The notes below the pieces were generated by a model, which saw nothing but the letters and a program-made list of their open reading frames with translations, ran no database searches and was not told where the DNA came from. A stretch of DNA of 64,000 bases, taken from positions 1-64,000 of the forward strand of contig JAAEZT010000010.1 of NCBI GenBank assembly GCA_018222765.1, given 5' to 3'. Each line of letters begins with the position of its first letter. Positions within the stretch are counted from its first letter, which is position 1. The position numbers were made by a program, and so were the translations under genes. Of this stretch, positions 50,256 through 59,665 are shown in pieces. The DNA is from a bacterium. GTDB lineage: Bacteria; Verrucomicrobiota; Verrucomicrobiia; Verrucomicrobiales; Akkermansiaceae.

Positions 50256-50330
50256 CCGAAAGTTTTATTTTTGGCACCCGCAAGCAGGCCGCAGAGAACC
50301 CTGGCTCCGCGCCAAAATTGAAAATCTTGG

Positions 50331-52802
50331 CTACTTTTTCTTTGGCGGCATGAAGCTTCCTGCTCCGGGCGTAAAGTCCCACGGGTCGGTCTTCTCTCCC
50401 AATTTCTCTAAGAACGCACCCGAAGAAAACGCGAGGAAGAAATTCTCATCACCCTTCGCATGCCGCGTCCGCGCATACACCGCCTTCATCTCCGGCAAGA
50501 CCGACTTCGCGGATTCCCCCATCAACTCAATCGCTCGACACGCCCGCAAGGCCACCGCCCAAGTCGGGTTGTCCAACTCGTTCACCAGAACCTTGAAGGC
50601 GTTGGGACGAGAGGCTTTTCTCTGAGCCAACATAGCCGCCGCCTCGATTCGAACATCAGCAGCAGAATCATTAAGCAATCCTCTTATCAACTTCATCACT
50701 GGCTCACCTATTTCCCTATCCCGTAGGGAAATCACCCCCCAAAACCTTTTTGCTGGATCATCTGACGACAAAGCCTTCACTCCCACCTCAACATTCCGCC
50801 CCACTGAATCAGCCACTTCCCACACCCCCTTTAGATAAGGACCAAAAACTAGTTCTTTCCCAATAATTGTATCCGCAATCGGAAGCTTTGAATCATTCAC
50901 CCAATCAGCCATCACCCCTTCGGGTAAACATCCAACATCTCCAGTTTCCCAGCGGAGGCGTCGCAAGGCCCTTCGAGCATCACCCAAAGCCTTGCCTTCT
51001 TGTGAAGTCATTTTCTGATCTAGGATATTCCGAACATTCTCCGGATCAGCCTCACAATCATAAAACTCCTCAGCCTTCCTCGACGACAGCAAGTAATGCG
51101 CTTGTCCCACGGACAATTTCATCCCCGTTTCTTGATACCGATACATCTCCTGACGAATCTCGCCCAAATCCGAAAACACCGACCGCTGATTCCACGAATA
51201 ATGCGGATGGTAATTCCGAATATACAACCACCGGCCACTCCTTACCGATCGCGAACAATCAAACACTTCATCCACCCGGTCCCGCGCGCCATAAACCCAT
51301 TCCCTTTCTTGCCCTTTACCAATCACACGACTCTTCGACATCACCTTGGGCACCTCCAAACCCGCCAAACTCAACACCGTCGGCGCAAAGTCCACAAAGC
51401 TCACCAGACGATCCGTCTTTTCTCCTGCCTTCGGCGCACCAGCCACCAAATGCCGCCATTTCTGGGGCACCCTAATCATCAAAGGCACGCGCATCCCCGA
51501 GTCCGTCAGCAATCTCTTATGACGCGGCATTCCTGAACCATGGTCGGAGTAAAAAAAGACAATGGTCTCTTCTGCCAAGCCATCATCTTCCAACTCCTTG
51601 AGAATCCGACCGACATTCTGATCCATCACAGTGACGCAATCATGATACCGCGCCAACCCTTTCCGCACGACCGGAGTGTCGGGATAGTACGAAGGAACTC
51701 TTACTTCCTTCGGGTCGTGGACCTCACCAGGCGACAGCTTCGATTGCACCTCTTTCTGAAACACCTCATGCGGCCAAACCATCGTGCGCGATTGATGCGA
51801 GGTCATGTCATTAAAAATCGCAAAGAACGGCTGCCCGTCCCTCTTCCCCCGCCAATGTGCCTTCCCACTTGAATCATCCCAACACGCCTCGATCAAGCGC
51901 CCCGCGTCCGCCGAGTTGTAATCGGTCTTCACATTGTTCGTGGTGTAATATCCCGCCTCCCGTAAATACTCCGGAAAGCCGCGAACCCCCTTCGGTAATG
52001 GAAAAGCGGAACGCATCTGCCCCGTCCCCGTCGTGGTGGGATACATCCCCGTGATCAAACACGAGCGCGACGGCGAGCACACCGGATAAGCCGCAAAGGC
52101 ATGGGTGTATAAAATACTCTCCTTCGCAAAGGCATCGAGATTAGGCGTAATGGCATCCTTGTCGCCATAGCATCCCAGAGTCGGACTCATGTCCTCCGCC
52201 ACGATCCACAAAATATTCGGCCGCTCCACCTTCCCTGTCTTAGCGGCAATTTCCCGAGCCCGAATATTCCGAAACTTCACCACCCCGCCTTTGCCATGAT
52301 GCTGAATGCCAAAGTATCCCTTTAACTGCTTCCCGTTCTTCAAATCTGAAACCAACTCGCCATTCACCCAGGTCCGAATCCGCTCTCCCTCGGCTCTCAC
52401 CCGGAAGTGATTCCACTCCCCCTCTTTAAGGACGCCCTTCTCCTTGCTTAACCATCCGCCAAGCCCAATCCCGTAGACTCCTCCCGGAATCTTTCGGTCA
52501 ATCTCGACCTGATACCCCTTCGGCTTCCCTTTTTCTCCCTGGCATCGGAAAGCTAATCCCGAGTTAAATCCCTCATATTCCGGCAGCATTACTTCAAGCT
52601 CCGCCTCAAAATCACTCATTTGAATATCCGACGTGACCCAAACGTTCAACTTGGACATTAAATGCAACTCGCCATTCTTCGCCTCGAACTGCTCCGCCTT
52701 CGCCCGTGGAGTCCAGCCTTTCGTCGATTTCCCATCGAATAACTCCACCCACTCGCCCTGCACCAAACCCATTCCCATCAACAAGATCGCCAAGAATTTC
52801 AT
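50331..52802 (-). CDS. Secreted sulfatase fused to a DUF1080 domain
   Basis: 823 residues from ATG 52802. A signal peptide (about 1-16) is followed by an N-terminal DUF1080 domain (about 17-185), then an arylsulfatase domain from about 195 beginning RPNILWIVAEDMSPTLGCYG. The formylglycine motif is C242-SPSR in AAYPVCSPSRSCLITG, so the enzyme needs an FGE-type or anSME maturase. The last 120 residues are HEAT-like helices. Such sulfatases remove sulfate esters from marine polysaccharides or mucins. DUF1080 may bind the glycan. The GTG at 52814 would add four residues. Confidence 0.9.
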   Translation of the reverse strand: MKFLAILLMGMGLVQGEWVELFDGKSTKGWTPRAKAEQFEAKNGELHLMSKLNVWVTSDIQMSDFEAELEVMLPEYEGFNSGLAFRCQGEKGKPKGYQVEIDRKIPGGVYGIGLGGWLSKEKGVLKEGEWNHFRVRAEGERIRTWVNGELVSDLKNGKQLKGYFGIQHHGKGGVVKFRNIRAREIAAKTGKVERPNILWIVAEDMSPTLGCYGDKDAITPNLDAFAKESILYTHAFAAYPVCSPSRSCLITGMYPTTTGTGQMRSAFPLPKGVRGFPEYLREAGYYTTNNVKTDYNSADAGRLIEACWDDSSGKAHWRGKRDGQPFFAIFNDMTSHQSRTMVWPHEVFQKEVQSKLSPGEVHDPKEVRVPSYYPDTPVVRKGLARYHDCVTVMDQNVGRILKELEDDGLAEETIVFFYSDHGSGMPRHKRLLTDSGMRVPLMIRVPQKWRHLVAGAPKAGEKTDRLVSFVDFAPTVLSLAGLEVPKVMSKSRVIGKGQEREWVYGARDRVDEVFDCSRSVRSGRWLYIRNYHPHYSWNQRSVFSDLGEIRQEMYRYQETGMKLSVGQAHYLLSSRKAEEFYDCEADPENVRNILDQKMTSQEGKALGDARRALRRLRWETGDVGCLPEGVMADWVNDSKLPIADTIIGKELVFGPYLKGVWEVADSVGRNVEVGVKALSSDDPAKRFWGVISLRDREIGEPVMKLIRGLLNDSAADVRIEAAAMLAQRKASRPNAFKVLVNELDNPTWAVALRACRAIELMGESAKSVLPEMKAVYARTRHAKGDENFFLAFSSGAFLEKLGEKTDPWDFTPGAGSFMPPKKK

Positions 52803-52956
52803 GCCCCATCCCACACCATTCCGCCCCGCACCTCCAAGCTATAAATCAACCTCAATCTCCCCTGCCTGAAAAGCCACCAATAATCCTTGGCAAGGCAGAC
52901 TTCCTGCATACTCTCCGGAATCCATGCGGGGAATCTCACCTCCCCGCTCCCACTTG

Positions 52957-54759
52957 ATGATGCTTTTTCGAACGATCAACCTCGTAACCTGCCTTGCCTC
53001 AGTCCTCTTACTGACGACCTGCAAGCGCCCTTTCAGCGACCGAGCTCAGGATCTCTCTGTCTTCCGGTTTTCCGAAAATGGCGCCCCGGTTACCATGGAT
53101 CCCGTCCAGTCGGCGACGCAATACGCCAATCTGATGACCACAAGCATCTACGACCAACTCTATGAATACAAATATCTTGCCCGCCCTTACGAACTGAAGC
53201 CACGGCTCGCGGAAGCCATGCCGGAAGTCAGCGAGGACGGTCTGACCTACACTTACCGAATCAAAAAAGGCATCCTCTTCGCCGACAACGAATGTTTCCC
53301 CGCAGGGAAAGGGCGCGAAGTCACTGCAAACGACTTTGTCTACTCCATGCGACGCCTTTTCGATCCCAAGGCAAGATCCCAAGGAGCGTGGCTCTGGCAG
53401 GGAAAAATCAAAGGGCTCGACGAATGGAAGGAAGAAGGCGCCGACTACTCGAAGTCGATTGAAGGACTTAAAGCTCTCGACGATTACACCATTCAGATCA
53501 TCTTGAACAAACCTTTCCCCCAGCTCACTTACACCTTTGCGATGGGCTTTTCTTCGGTCACCCCAAGAGAGGCCGTCGAATATTACGGCAAAGAGTTTGG
53601 ACTTAATCCGGTTGGCAGCGGCCCCTATAAGCTCAAATCCTTCAGCACCAAAAAAGCCATCTTGGTCCGAAACGAAAACTACCGTGAGGAGATCTTCAGC
53701 CTCGAAGAAGAAGGATACGACCCGAAAACCCAGAGCGGGTTCGGTCTGGAAAGATTGGAAGGCAAGAAGCTCCCTATCATGGACACGACTGAGGTTTATT
53801 TCATGGAGGAATCAATGACCCGATGGAATTCCCTCAACAAAGGAACGGAAATCCACTTCGGCGGCATTCCTACCGAGCTCACCCACATGGTTGCGGAGGA
53901 ACTCAACCCTCTCGTCCTAAAGCCTAAATATGCCGAAAAATTCACGGCGATGAACCTCCCCGACCTTGGGACGGTTTACCTCTACTTGAATATGTCGGAC
54001 CCCAAAATTGGCCACCATTCCGATCCCGAACAAAACCGCCGCAACCTCCTTTTAAGAAAGGCCATCAGCGCCGCCTACGATTGGCCACAACGAAGCCGTC
54101 GATTCTACAACGGCACGGCCGCACTCTTCCCTGGCACGATCCCGCCTGGCCTCGACGGCTACGACGAGGCCTTTACCCCGGAAATGACCGAGCCCGATTA
54201 CGAAAAAGCTAAAGCCTACCTTAAGGAAGGGGGGTGGAACGCCGACAACCTTCCCGTGCTCGACTATAATGGCACCGCCAGTGTGCAAAACAAACAAATG
54301 TACGAACAGTTTCGTGGGTGGATGGAGAAGATTGGCTATCCACGCAAGAAAATCCCCTACGTTTCTTTCGCCACTTTCGGTGACTTCAACAAAGCGGTCA
54401 AACAACGCAACTGCACTTTGATCGGAATGGCCTGGGGATTGGACTATCCCGACGCCGAGAACGTCCTCCAGCTTTTCTACGGACCAAATGGCAGCCCGGG
54501 ATCAAATTCCTCCAACTTCAATGATCCGGCGTATAACGAGATGTTTGAGAAATCCGTCGTCATGCAACCCGGCCCGGAACGAACCGAAATTTACAAGAAA
54601 CTCAATCAGATCATCATCGACGATGTCCCCGCGGTATGCGGAATCTCAAGAAACACCCCATTCATCTGGCACAAGAACGTGGTCTTCTTACCCTCTCGTA
54701 ATCCTCACGGGAGCCTCTTTAAATACGCTCTCGTCTTTGACGAATCGGACGACCAGTAG
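52957..54759 (+). CDS. oppA: Oligopeptide ABC transporter substrate-binding lipoprotein
   Basis: 600 residues from ATG 52957. The N-terminus MMLFRTINLVTCLASVLLLTTC ends in the lipobox LTTC, so it is a lipoprotein. The mature part is a cluster-C solute-binding protein (SBP_bac_5), with the early PLTYTFAMG-type and DYPDAENVLQLFYGPNGSPG segments typical of OppA/DppA. It captures peptides and delivers them to the permease encoded immediately downstream (7 nt). It is larger than E. coli OppA (543). The in-frame ATG at 52924 would put 11 residues ahead of the signal and is less likely. Confidence 0.9.
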   Translation: MMLFRTINLVTCLASVLLLTTCKRPFSDRAQDLSVFRFSENGAPVTMDPVQSATQYANLMTTSIYDQLYEYKYLARPYELKPRLAEAMPEVSEDGLTYTYRIKKGILFADNECFPAGKGREVTANDFVYSMRRLFDPKARSQGAWLWQGKIKGLDEWKEEGADYSKSIEGLKALDDYTIQIILNKPFPQLTYTFAMGFSSVTPREAVEYYGKEFGLNPVGSGPYKLKSFSTKKAILVRNENYREEIFSLEEEGYDPKTQSGFGLERLEGKKLPIMDTTEVYFMEESMTRWNSLNKGTEIHFGGIPTELTHMVAEELNPLVLKPKYAEKFTAMNLPDLGTVYLYLNMSDPKIGHHSDPEQNRRNLLLRKAISAAYDWPQRSRRFYNGTAALFPGTIPPGLDGYDEAFTPEMTEPDYEKAKAYLKEGGWNADNLPVLDYNGTASVQNKQMYEQFRGWMEKIGYPRKKIPYVSFATFGDFNKAVKQRNCTLIGMAWGLDYPDAENVLQLFYGPNGSPGSNSSNFNDPAYNEMFEKSVVMQPGPERTEIYKKLNQIIIDDVPAVCGISRNTPFIWHKNVVFLPSRNPHGSLFKYALVFDESDDQ

Positions 54760-54765
54760 ACAAGT

Positions 54766-55770
54766 ATGGAAACGCTACAATTTGCTCTTAGAAAACTGCT
54801 CTACTCAGTCCCGCTGCTGTTTGGGGTGACTTTTATCAGCTTCTTCCTAATGGTCTACCACGGCCCGGATCTGACTTATACCATCCTCGGGAAAAACCCA
54901 ACACCGGAACAAATCGCCGAAGTCCATCGCGAGCTTGGGTATGACCAGCCCTTTCTCAAGCGTTACTTTCTCTTCCTCAAGGAAATCATCACCTTTGATT
55001 TCGGCTCTTCCATTTCCTCCGGAGAAAAAGTCTCCTCCATCCTAAAGAAAAGTGTCCCGGTCTCCTTCATGGTCGCCCTGCCGGCATTCATCCTTTCCAA
55101 CGCCCTCGGCATCATTCTTGCCCTCTATGCCGCCAATCATCGGGGAAAGAAAAACGACAAAATTATCATGGTCATGGCCGCCGGAGGAATGAGCGTCAGC
55201 TTTCTCATGGTTGTCATCGCCTTCCAAATTATGTTCTGCACGAGCTATGGTCTGGTGGACTGGTTCCCCGTTCAGGGGTGGATCTCGCCTCCGCCAGATT
55301 ACCCCGACGCCACCACCGGTGAAATCCTCTACTACTATTGGTATTACTACTGGTCTCATGTCACGGTCCCCACCCTTGCGAGCGTATTCGTCGCCTTGGG
55401 ATACAACACCCGTTTCTTCCGCGCCGTCATTGTTGAGGAACTCAACAAAGACTACGTCCGGACCGCCCGGGCATACGGAGTGAGCAATCGTAAGATCATG
55501 ATCAAGCATGTCCTCAAAAATGCCCTGATCCCGATCTCAACACGCATCATCATCACCATTCCCTTCGTGATCATTGCCGGCAACCTCGTCGTGGAAAAGT
55601 TCTTCGGTATTCCCGGAGTTGGCCTGGTCACTTACGACGCAATCACGAACGGCGATCTTCCTATTGTGAAAGCGGTCGTCACCTCCACCGCTGTGCTTTA
55701 CGTCATCGCACTCATTCTCACGGATATCGTCTACAAGATGATCGACCCACGAACCTCATACAACCAATAA
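54766..55770 (+). CDS. oppB: Oligopeptide ABC transporter permease, OppB type
   Basis: 334 residues. Six membrane helices with the DppB/OppB start (LRKLLYSVPLLFGVTFISFF) and the EAA loop ELNKDYVRTARAYGVSNRKI that docks onto the ATPase. An extended periplasmic loop around residues 160-200 is longer than in E. coli OppB (306). It forms the membrane channel with OppC. Encoded 6 nt after oppA and 9 nt before oppC, so the five genes are surely one operon. Confidence 0.94.
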   Translation: METLQFALRKLLYSVPLLFGVTFISFFLMVYHGPDLTYTILGKNPTPEQIAEVHRELGYDQPFLKRYFLFLKEIITFDFGSSISSGEKVSSILKKSVPVSFMVALPAFILSNALGIILALYAANHRGKKNDKIIMVMAAGGMSVSFLMVVIAFQIMFCTSYGLVDWFPVQGWISPPPDYPDATTGEILYYYWYYYWSHVTVPTLASVFVALGYNTRFFRAVIVEELNKDYVRTARAYGVSNRKIMIKHVLKNALIPISTRIIITIPFVIIAGNLVVEKFFGIPGVGLVTYDAITNGDLPIVKAVVTSTAVLYVIALILTDIVYKMIDPRTSYNQ

Positions 55771-55779
55771 CCCGGAATC

Positions 55780-56664
55780 ATGAGTGAAGAAAACATCAGC
55801 ACCGGCCGGGATTCTCTCTGGAGCAAAAGTCGACGCAAATTGATGCGCGACCGCGCCGGAGTTGCCGCCATGATCGTCGTAGGAGTTTACGGACTCATCG
55901 CAATTCTGGTCTACCTTGGACTGATTGGCGAAAACTGGAGCACTCTGGGCGAGGAGGGATTTGGAGGGATGAGTTCAGAACATTGGTTTGGCACCAACAT
56001 CAATGGGCAGGACATTTTCTCACGCGCCATTCAGGGCATCAAGACTGCCTTCGAAGTCGGCCTGGTTGTGGCCGTCACGGCGACAGCCATCGGAGGAATT
56101 CTCGGCGCCATCGCGGGCTACTTTCACCGCACAATCATAGATGAGGTCATTATGTGGCTCTACGGCTGTATCGACGCCATCCCCTTCTACCTTTTCGTAG
56201 CCGCCGTCGCCTTTTCGCTAAAGGGGACCGAGCTCCAACCTTGGGGAATGCATATCGCCATGATCGCTACCTTCTGGTCAAGCACCTGCCGGATCGTGCG
56301 AGGCGAAGTCATTAAAATTCGCGGTCTCGAATACATCCAGGCCGCCAAAGCCGTCGGCGTAGGACCACTCACCATCGTCCGCCGCCACGTCATGCCCAAC
56401 ACCACGCATATCCTGCTGGTGCAATCGACCATCGCCTTCGTTGGCGCCATCAAGAGCGAGGTCATCCTCACCTTTCTGGGGCTGGGCGTCGTCGATGGAG
56501 TCAGTTGGGGCACGATGCTCTCCGAGTCCACCAGTGACGTCCTTCGCGGGCACTTTGGCAACTTCCTCGGAGCCTCCGGATTCCTCTTCGTTCTCGTAAT
56601 CGCCTTCAACATGTTCGCCGATGCCTTACAAGACGCGCTCGACCCCAAGAAAGTTAGCTCCTGA
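55780..56664 (+). CDS. oppC: Oligopeptide ABC transporter permease, OppC type
   Basis: 294 residues. An N-terminal cytoplasmic segment (WSKSRRKLMRDRAGVAAMI) leads into six membrane helices. The EAA loop is VIKIRGLEYIQAAKAVGVGP. LGTDxxGRDxxSR-like wording appears here as FGTNINGQDIFSRAIQG, the OppC signature. It pairs with OppB to form the permease. 9 nt after oppB, 7 nt before oppD. Confidence 0.94.
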   Translation: MSEENISTGRDSLWSKSRRKLMRDRAGVAAMIVVGVYGLIAILVYLGLIGENWSTLGEEGFGGMSSEHWFGTNINGQDIFSRAIQGIKTAFEVGLVVAVTATAIGGILGAIAGYFHRTIIDEVIMWLYGCIDAIPFYLFVAAVAFSLKGTELQPWGMHIAMIATFWSSTCRIVRGEVIKIRGLEYIQAAKAVGVGPLTIVRRHVMPNTTHILLVQSTIAFVGAIKSEVILTFLGLGVVDGVSWGTMLSESTSDVLRGHFGNFLGASGFLFVLVIAFNMFADALQDALDPKKVSS

Positions 56665-56671
56665 ATCGACC

Positions 56672-57655
56672 ATGTCTGAATCCACATCCAAACCCGTCCT
56701 CAGCATTCAAGATCTCGTCGTCGAGTTCAAGACCGAGGCCGGCCTCATCCGGGCACTCGACGGTGTCAGCTTCGACGTCCAGGAAGGAGAAGCACTCGGC
56801 ATCGTCGGCGAATCCGGCTGCGGGAAATCTGTCACCGCCCTCTCTATCCTCAAACTCATCCCGAGCCCTCCGGGACGCATTGCCGGTGGTAGCATCAAGC
56901 TCGACGACATTGATGTCGTCAATCAACCCGACGACGAAATGCGCAAAGTTCGCGGATCACTGGCCTCCATGATTTTCCAGGAGCCCATGACCGCTCTCAA
57001 CCCGGTCTTTACCATCGGCAACCAGATGGTCGAAATCATCCGCGTGCACCAGAAGGTTTCGAAGGCTGAAGCCAAGAGGCAGGCCATCGAAATGTTGCGC
57101 ACCGTGAACATCGAATCACCCGAGCAACGCATCGACCAATACCCCCACGAACTGTCCGGAGGAATGCGGCAGCGGGTCATGATTGCCATGGCCCTCTCCT
57201 GCAGTCCCAAACTCCTCATCGCCGACGAACCCACCACCGCACTCGACGTCACGGTGCAAGCCCAAGTCATGGAGGAAATCAACCGCCTCCAACGCGAAAT
57301 GAATATGGGGCTCATCCTGATCACCCACGACCTCGGCGTGATCGCAGAAAGCTGCACCCGCGTCGTCGTGATGTATTGCGGAAAGATCATCGAAATGGCG
57401 GAAACCGAGGAACTCTTTAGAAACCCGCGCCACCCCTACACCCGCGGCCTACTCGATTCCATCCCGCGCATCCGCGAGAAAAAACTTGAGACCCTGCCCA
57501 TCATTGAAGGAATGGTCCCCGACCTCGCCAATCTCCCCAAGGGATGCCGCTTTGCAGATCGTTGCCCCAAAGCCGAAGATCATTGCCGGGAAAGCGAACC
57601 ACCTTTGGAAGACACCGAAAGCGGTGGAAAAGTCGCCTGTTTCATCCCCAACTAA
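56672..57655 (+). CDS. oppD: Oligopeptide ABC transporter ATPase, OppD type
   Basis: 327 residues from ATG 56672. Walker A is GESGCGKSV, the signature is LSGGMRQRVMIAMALS and Walker B is LLIADEPTTALD, followed by the H-loop ITHD. The C-terminal oligo_HPY extension (RHPYTRGLL, then CRFADRCP with conserved Cys residues) marks OppD/DppD and often carries a 4Fe-4S cluster. The open frame extends 17 codons upstream into oppC but these are unlikely to be translated. It powers peptide import with OppF. Confidence 0.94.
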   Translation: MSESTSKPVLSIQDLVVEFKTEAGLIRALDGVSFDVQEGEALGIVGESGCGKSVTALSILKLIPSPPGRIAGGSIKLDDIDVVNQPDDEMRKVRGSLASMIFQEPMTALNPVFTIGNQMVEIIRVHQKVSKAEAKRQAIEMLRTVNIESPEQRIDQYPHELSGGMRQRVMIAMALSCSPKLLIADEPTTALDVTVQAQVMEEINRLQREMNMGLILITHDLGVIAESCTRVVVMYCGKIIEMAETEELFRNPRHPYTRGLLDSIPRIREKKLETLPIIEGMVPDLANLPKGCRFADRCPKAEDHCRESEPPLEDTESGGKVACFIPN

Positions 57656-57663
57656 GCAAACTC

Positions 57664-58644
57664 ATGGAATTGCCACTCGTACAGGTAAAAAACCTCAAAA
57701 CACACTACCCGATCAAAGGCGGCCTGCTGAACCGTCCCATCGGTGCGGTCAAAGCGGTGAACGGAGTCAGCCTCGATATTCAGGCGGGCCAGACTTTCGG
57801 ACTCGTGGGTGAATCAGGTTGTGGAAAATCAACCTTCGGCCGTTCCATCTTACGCCTTCAGCATGTCACCGCCGGCGAAGTGCAAATCAACGGAAAGGAC
57901 ATTCTCGGCCTCGATCGTCAGGAGCTGGTCAAAGCACGGGCGGACATGCAGATCATCTTCCAGGATCCCTACGGTTCCCTGAACCCGCGCATGACCATTC
58001 GCCAAATCGTGCGAGAACCGCTCGACACCCACAAGGTCGGCGAAAAGGCCGACCGCGACGCTGAAGTCATGCGGCTCCTCGAAATCTGCGGACTACGTCG
58101 ATCCGTCGCCGACCGTTACCCTCACGAATTCTCCGGCGGACAACGCCAGCGCATCGGCATCGCCCGTGCTCTGGCCCTCAAACCGAAATTCATCGTCGCC
58201 GACGAACCGGTCTCCGCCCTCGACGTCTCGGTGCAAAGCCAGGTCCTCAACCTCATCAGCCACCTGCAAAAAGAATTTGGAATCTCCTTCCTCTTCATCT
58301 CGCACGATCTCGCCGTCGTCCAACATATCAGCCACGAAGTCGGCGTGATGTATTTTGGCGAACTTGTCGAGCGGGCCCCTGCCGAAGAACTCTACGCCGC
58401 GCCCAAACATCCGTATACCCAGGCCCTGCTGAAAGCCATTCCCCAGCCAGATCCCGGACGCGAAAAGGAACAGGTTCCGCTCACCGGCGACATCCCCTCG
58501 CACAATGATCCACCCAAAGGCTGCCCTTTCCAACCCCGCTGCCCCGTCGCCAAGCCCGAATGCGCCGAAAGCAAACCTCCCCTCAAACCAGTCGACGTCG
58601 AAGAGACCCCGTCCAAGCACTTGGTTGCCTGCTGGCTCTACTAA
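57664..58644 (+). CDS. oppF: Oligopeptide ABC transporter ATPase, OppF type
   Basis: 326 residues from ATG 57664. Walker A is GESGCGKST, the signature is FSGGQRQRIGIARALAL and Walker B is FIVADEPVSALD. The C-terminal oligo_HPY region (KHPYTQALL, CPFQPRCP) is typical of OppF/DppF. The open frame extends 40 codons upstream inside oppD; the ATG chosen fits the family start. The operon order is A-B-C-D-F, complete. A short gene with an in-frame TGA follows 82 nt downstream. Confidence 0.94.
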   Translation: MELPLVQVKNLKTHYPIKGGLLNRPIGAVKAVNGVSLDIQAGQTFGLVGESGCGKSTFGRSILRLQHVTAGEVQINGKDILGLDRQELVKARADMQIIFQDPYGSLNPRMTIRQIVREPLDTHKVGEKADRDAEVMRLLEICGLRRSVADRYPHEFSGGQRQRIGIARALALKPKFIVADEPVSALDVSVQSQVLNLISHLQKEFGISFLFISHDLAVVQHISHEVGVMYFGELVERAPAEELYAAPKHPYTQALLKAIPQPDPGREKEQVPLTGDIPSHNDPPKGCPFQPRCPVAKPECAESKPPLKPVDVEETPSKHLVACWLY

Positions 58645-58726
58645 GGCCTGGAAACGCCCAATACGAAGCCGCTCAACAACAAATAATCTCGCTGGCCAAT
58701 TCCGGAATCCCATCCAAAATATCCCC

Positions 58727-58939
58727 ATGCAACTCGAGATCGAATACTGCGCCCAGTGAAATTACCTTCCCGAAGCTGACCGTGTGTCGGCTGAAATCGA
58801 ACAAGCCACCGGCAGGCAGGCCAAGCTCGTTGCCGGAGCCGGCGGCATTTTCGAAATCCGCAAAGACGGCGAGGTTATCTGGAAAAAACAACACAGCGGC
58901 CACTTCCCCAAAACCGGCGAAGCCGCTGCTCTTTTCTAG
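58727..58939 (+). CDS. SelW-like (Rdx family) selenoprotein with UGA at codon 11
   Basis: Read through the TGA at 58757-58759, this is a 70-residue protein with the Rdx/SelW layout: MQLEIEYC8-AQ-U11-NYLPEADRVSAEI, then the family block GGIFEIRKDGEVIWKK, HSGHFPKTGEAAALF, ending at TAG 58937. SelW-family proteins have a thioredoxin-like fold and the redox motif C-x-x-U or C-x-x-C at exactly this place. A candidate SECIS hairpin with G at loop position 2 lies 21 nt after the TGA. Without readthrough the first part is only 10 codons. The start ATG has no clear Shine-Dalgarno. Probably a selenol redox protein; it may share the opp transcript. Confidence 0.87.
58774..58792 (+). promoter_or_regulatory. 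Candidate bacterial SECIS hairpin of the SelW-like gene
   Basis: AGCTGAC (58774-58780) pairs with GTCGGCT (58786-58792) with one U-G wobble. The loop is CGTGT, so G is its second base; the loop begins 21 nt after the TGA. Both fit the published constraints on bacterial SECIS elements (16-37 nt, G in the first two loop bases). Confidence 0.6.
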
Positions 58940-58974
58940 GGGAAAGTTGTTCCCTACTGCGGAGCTTTAGGTTC

Positions 58975-59018
58975 AGTCCGGGCCCATCTCGTGCCTTTTG
59001 CGCCCCGGGCTCTTTTAT
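58975..59018 (+). terminator. Terminator after the opp-SelW operon
   Basis: AGTCCGGG (58975-58982) pairs with CCCGGGCT (59004-59011, one G-U) around a 21 nt loop, with inner pairs GGGC/GCCC likely, followed by CTTTTATT. It lies 35 nt after the SelW-like stop on the plus strand, consistent with the operon ending there. It overlaps the end of the convergent SGNH hydrolase gene. Confidence 0.7.
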
Positions 59019-59665
59019 TGCGACAGGGCCTTCTTCACCGTTTCCCCGACCCGCTTACCCTGTAAATCAATCGCTCCCGGTTTGAAATGATAAGGATCTT
59101 TGTAATACTCCGGATGGCCTTTTGAAATGCCATACAGATCATTGATCGTCGCTCCATATTTTTGAGCCAGCTCCTGCACGATACGATTCCGGTCATCAAT
59201 CCTCGAATTCAACTTGTTTTGATTACTAGTCGATTGAAGCGGTGTCGAGAGAGCCAGGATGAGCTTCGCTTTCGGCGCTTTCTTTCGAATCAGCTGCAAG
59301 GCCTTTTCATAACCTTCACGATATTCATCTTCGGAGTATCCCATGCCATGGAGGCCATTGTTAAAATGAATCACAGCATACTGGTAGTGACTGAACATCG
59401 CATCCAGCTGGGCAAAAAAGGCCGGGTCGGACACACAAGCCGAAGTCGCAAAGCGCGCACAGCTCGCCTTTCCCTGCAATTGCTTCTCAGCCACCTTAAA
59501 ATACCCTTTGGTAATCGAATCTCCCACCAACATTACCCGAGGGAGTTTCTTATCCGTGGCTTTGGCGATCCAAATATCACACCACTCGGTTCCTTCTCGA
59601 TGAATCGTTGTTTCCGCCCAAATTGGCAGCACCATCACAACGGATAAGATCAGCATTTTTATCAT
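59015..59665 (-). CDS. SGNH/GDSL-family hydrolase, exported
   Basis: 216 residues. A signal peptide (1-17, ending IWA) is followed by the SGNH blocks: the nucleophile Ser in VMLVGDSITKGYF, Asn in HFNNGLHGMGYSED, and the Asp-His pair in KDPYHFKPGAIDL. Enzymes of this fold de-esterify lipids or O-acetylated glycans and act outside the cytoplasm. It starts the base after the rsgA stop on the same strand, so the two may be cotranscribed, although their roles are unrelated. The internal Met4 is another possible start. Confidence 0.82.
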   Translation of the reverse strand: MIKMLILSVVMVLPIWAETTIHREGTEWCDIWIAKATDKKLPRVMLVGDSITKGYFKVAEKQLQGKASCARFATSACVSDPAFFAQLDAMFSHYQYAVIHFNNGLHGMGYSEDEYREGYEKALQLIRKKAPKAKLILALSTPLQSTSNQNKLNSRIDDRNRIVQELAQKYGATINDLYGISKGHPEYYKDPYHFKPGAIDLQGKRVGETVKKALSQ

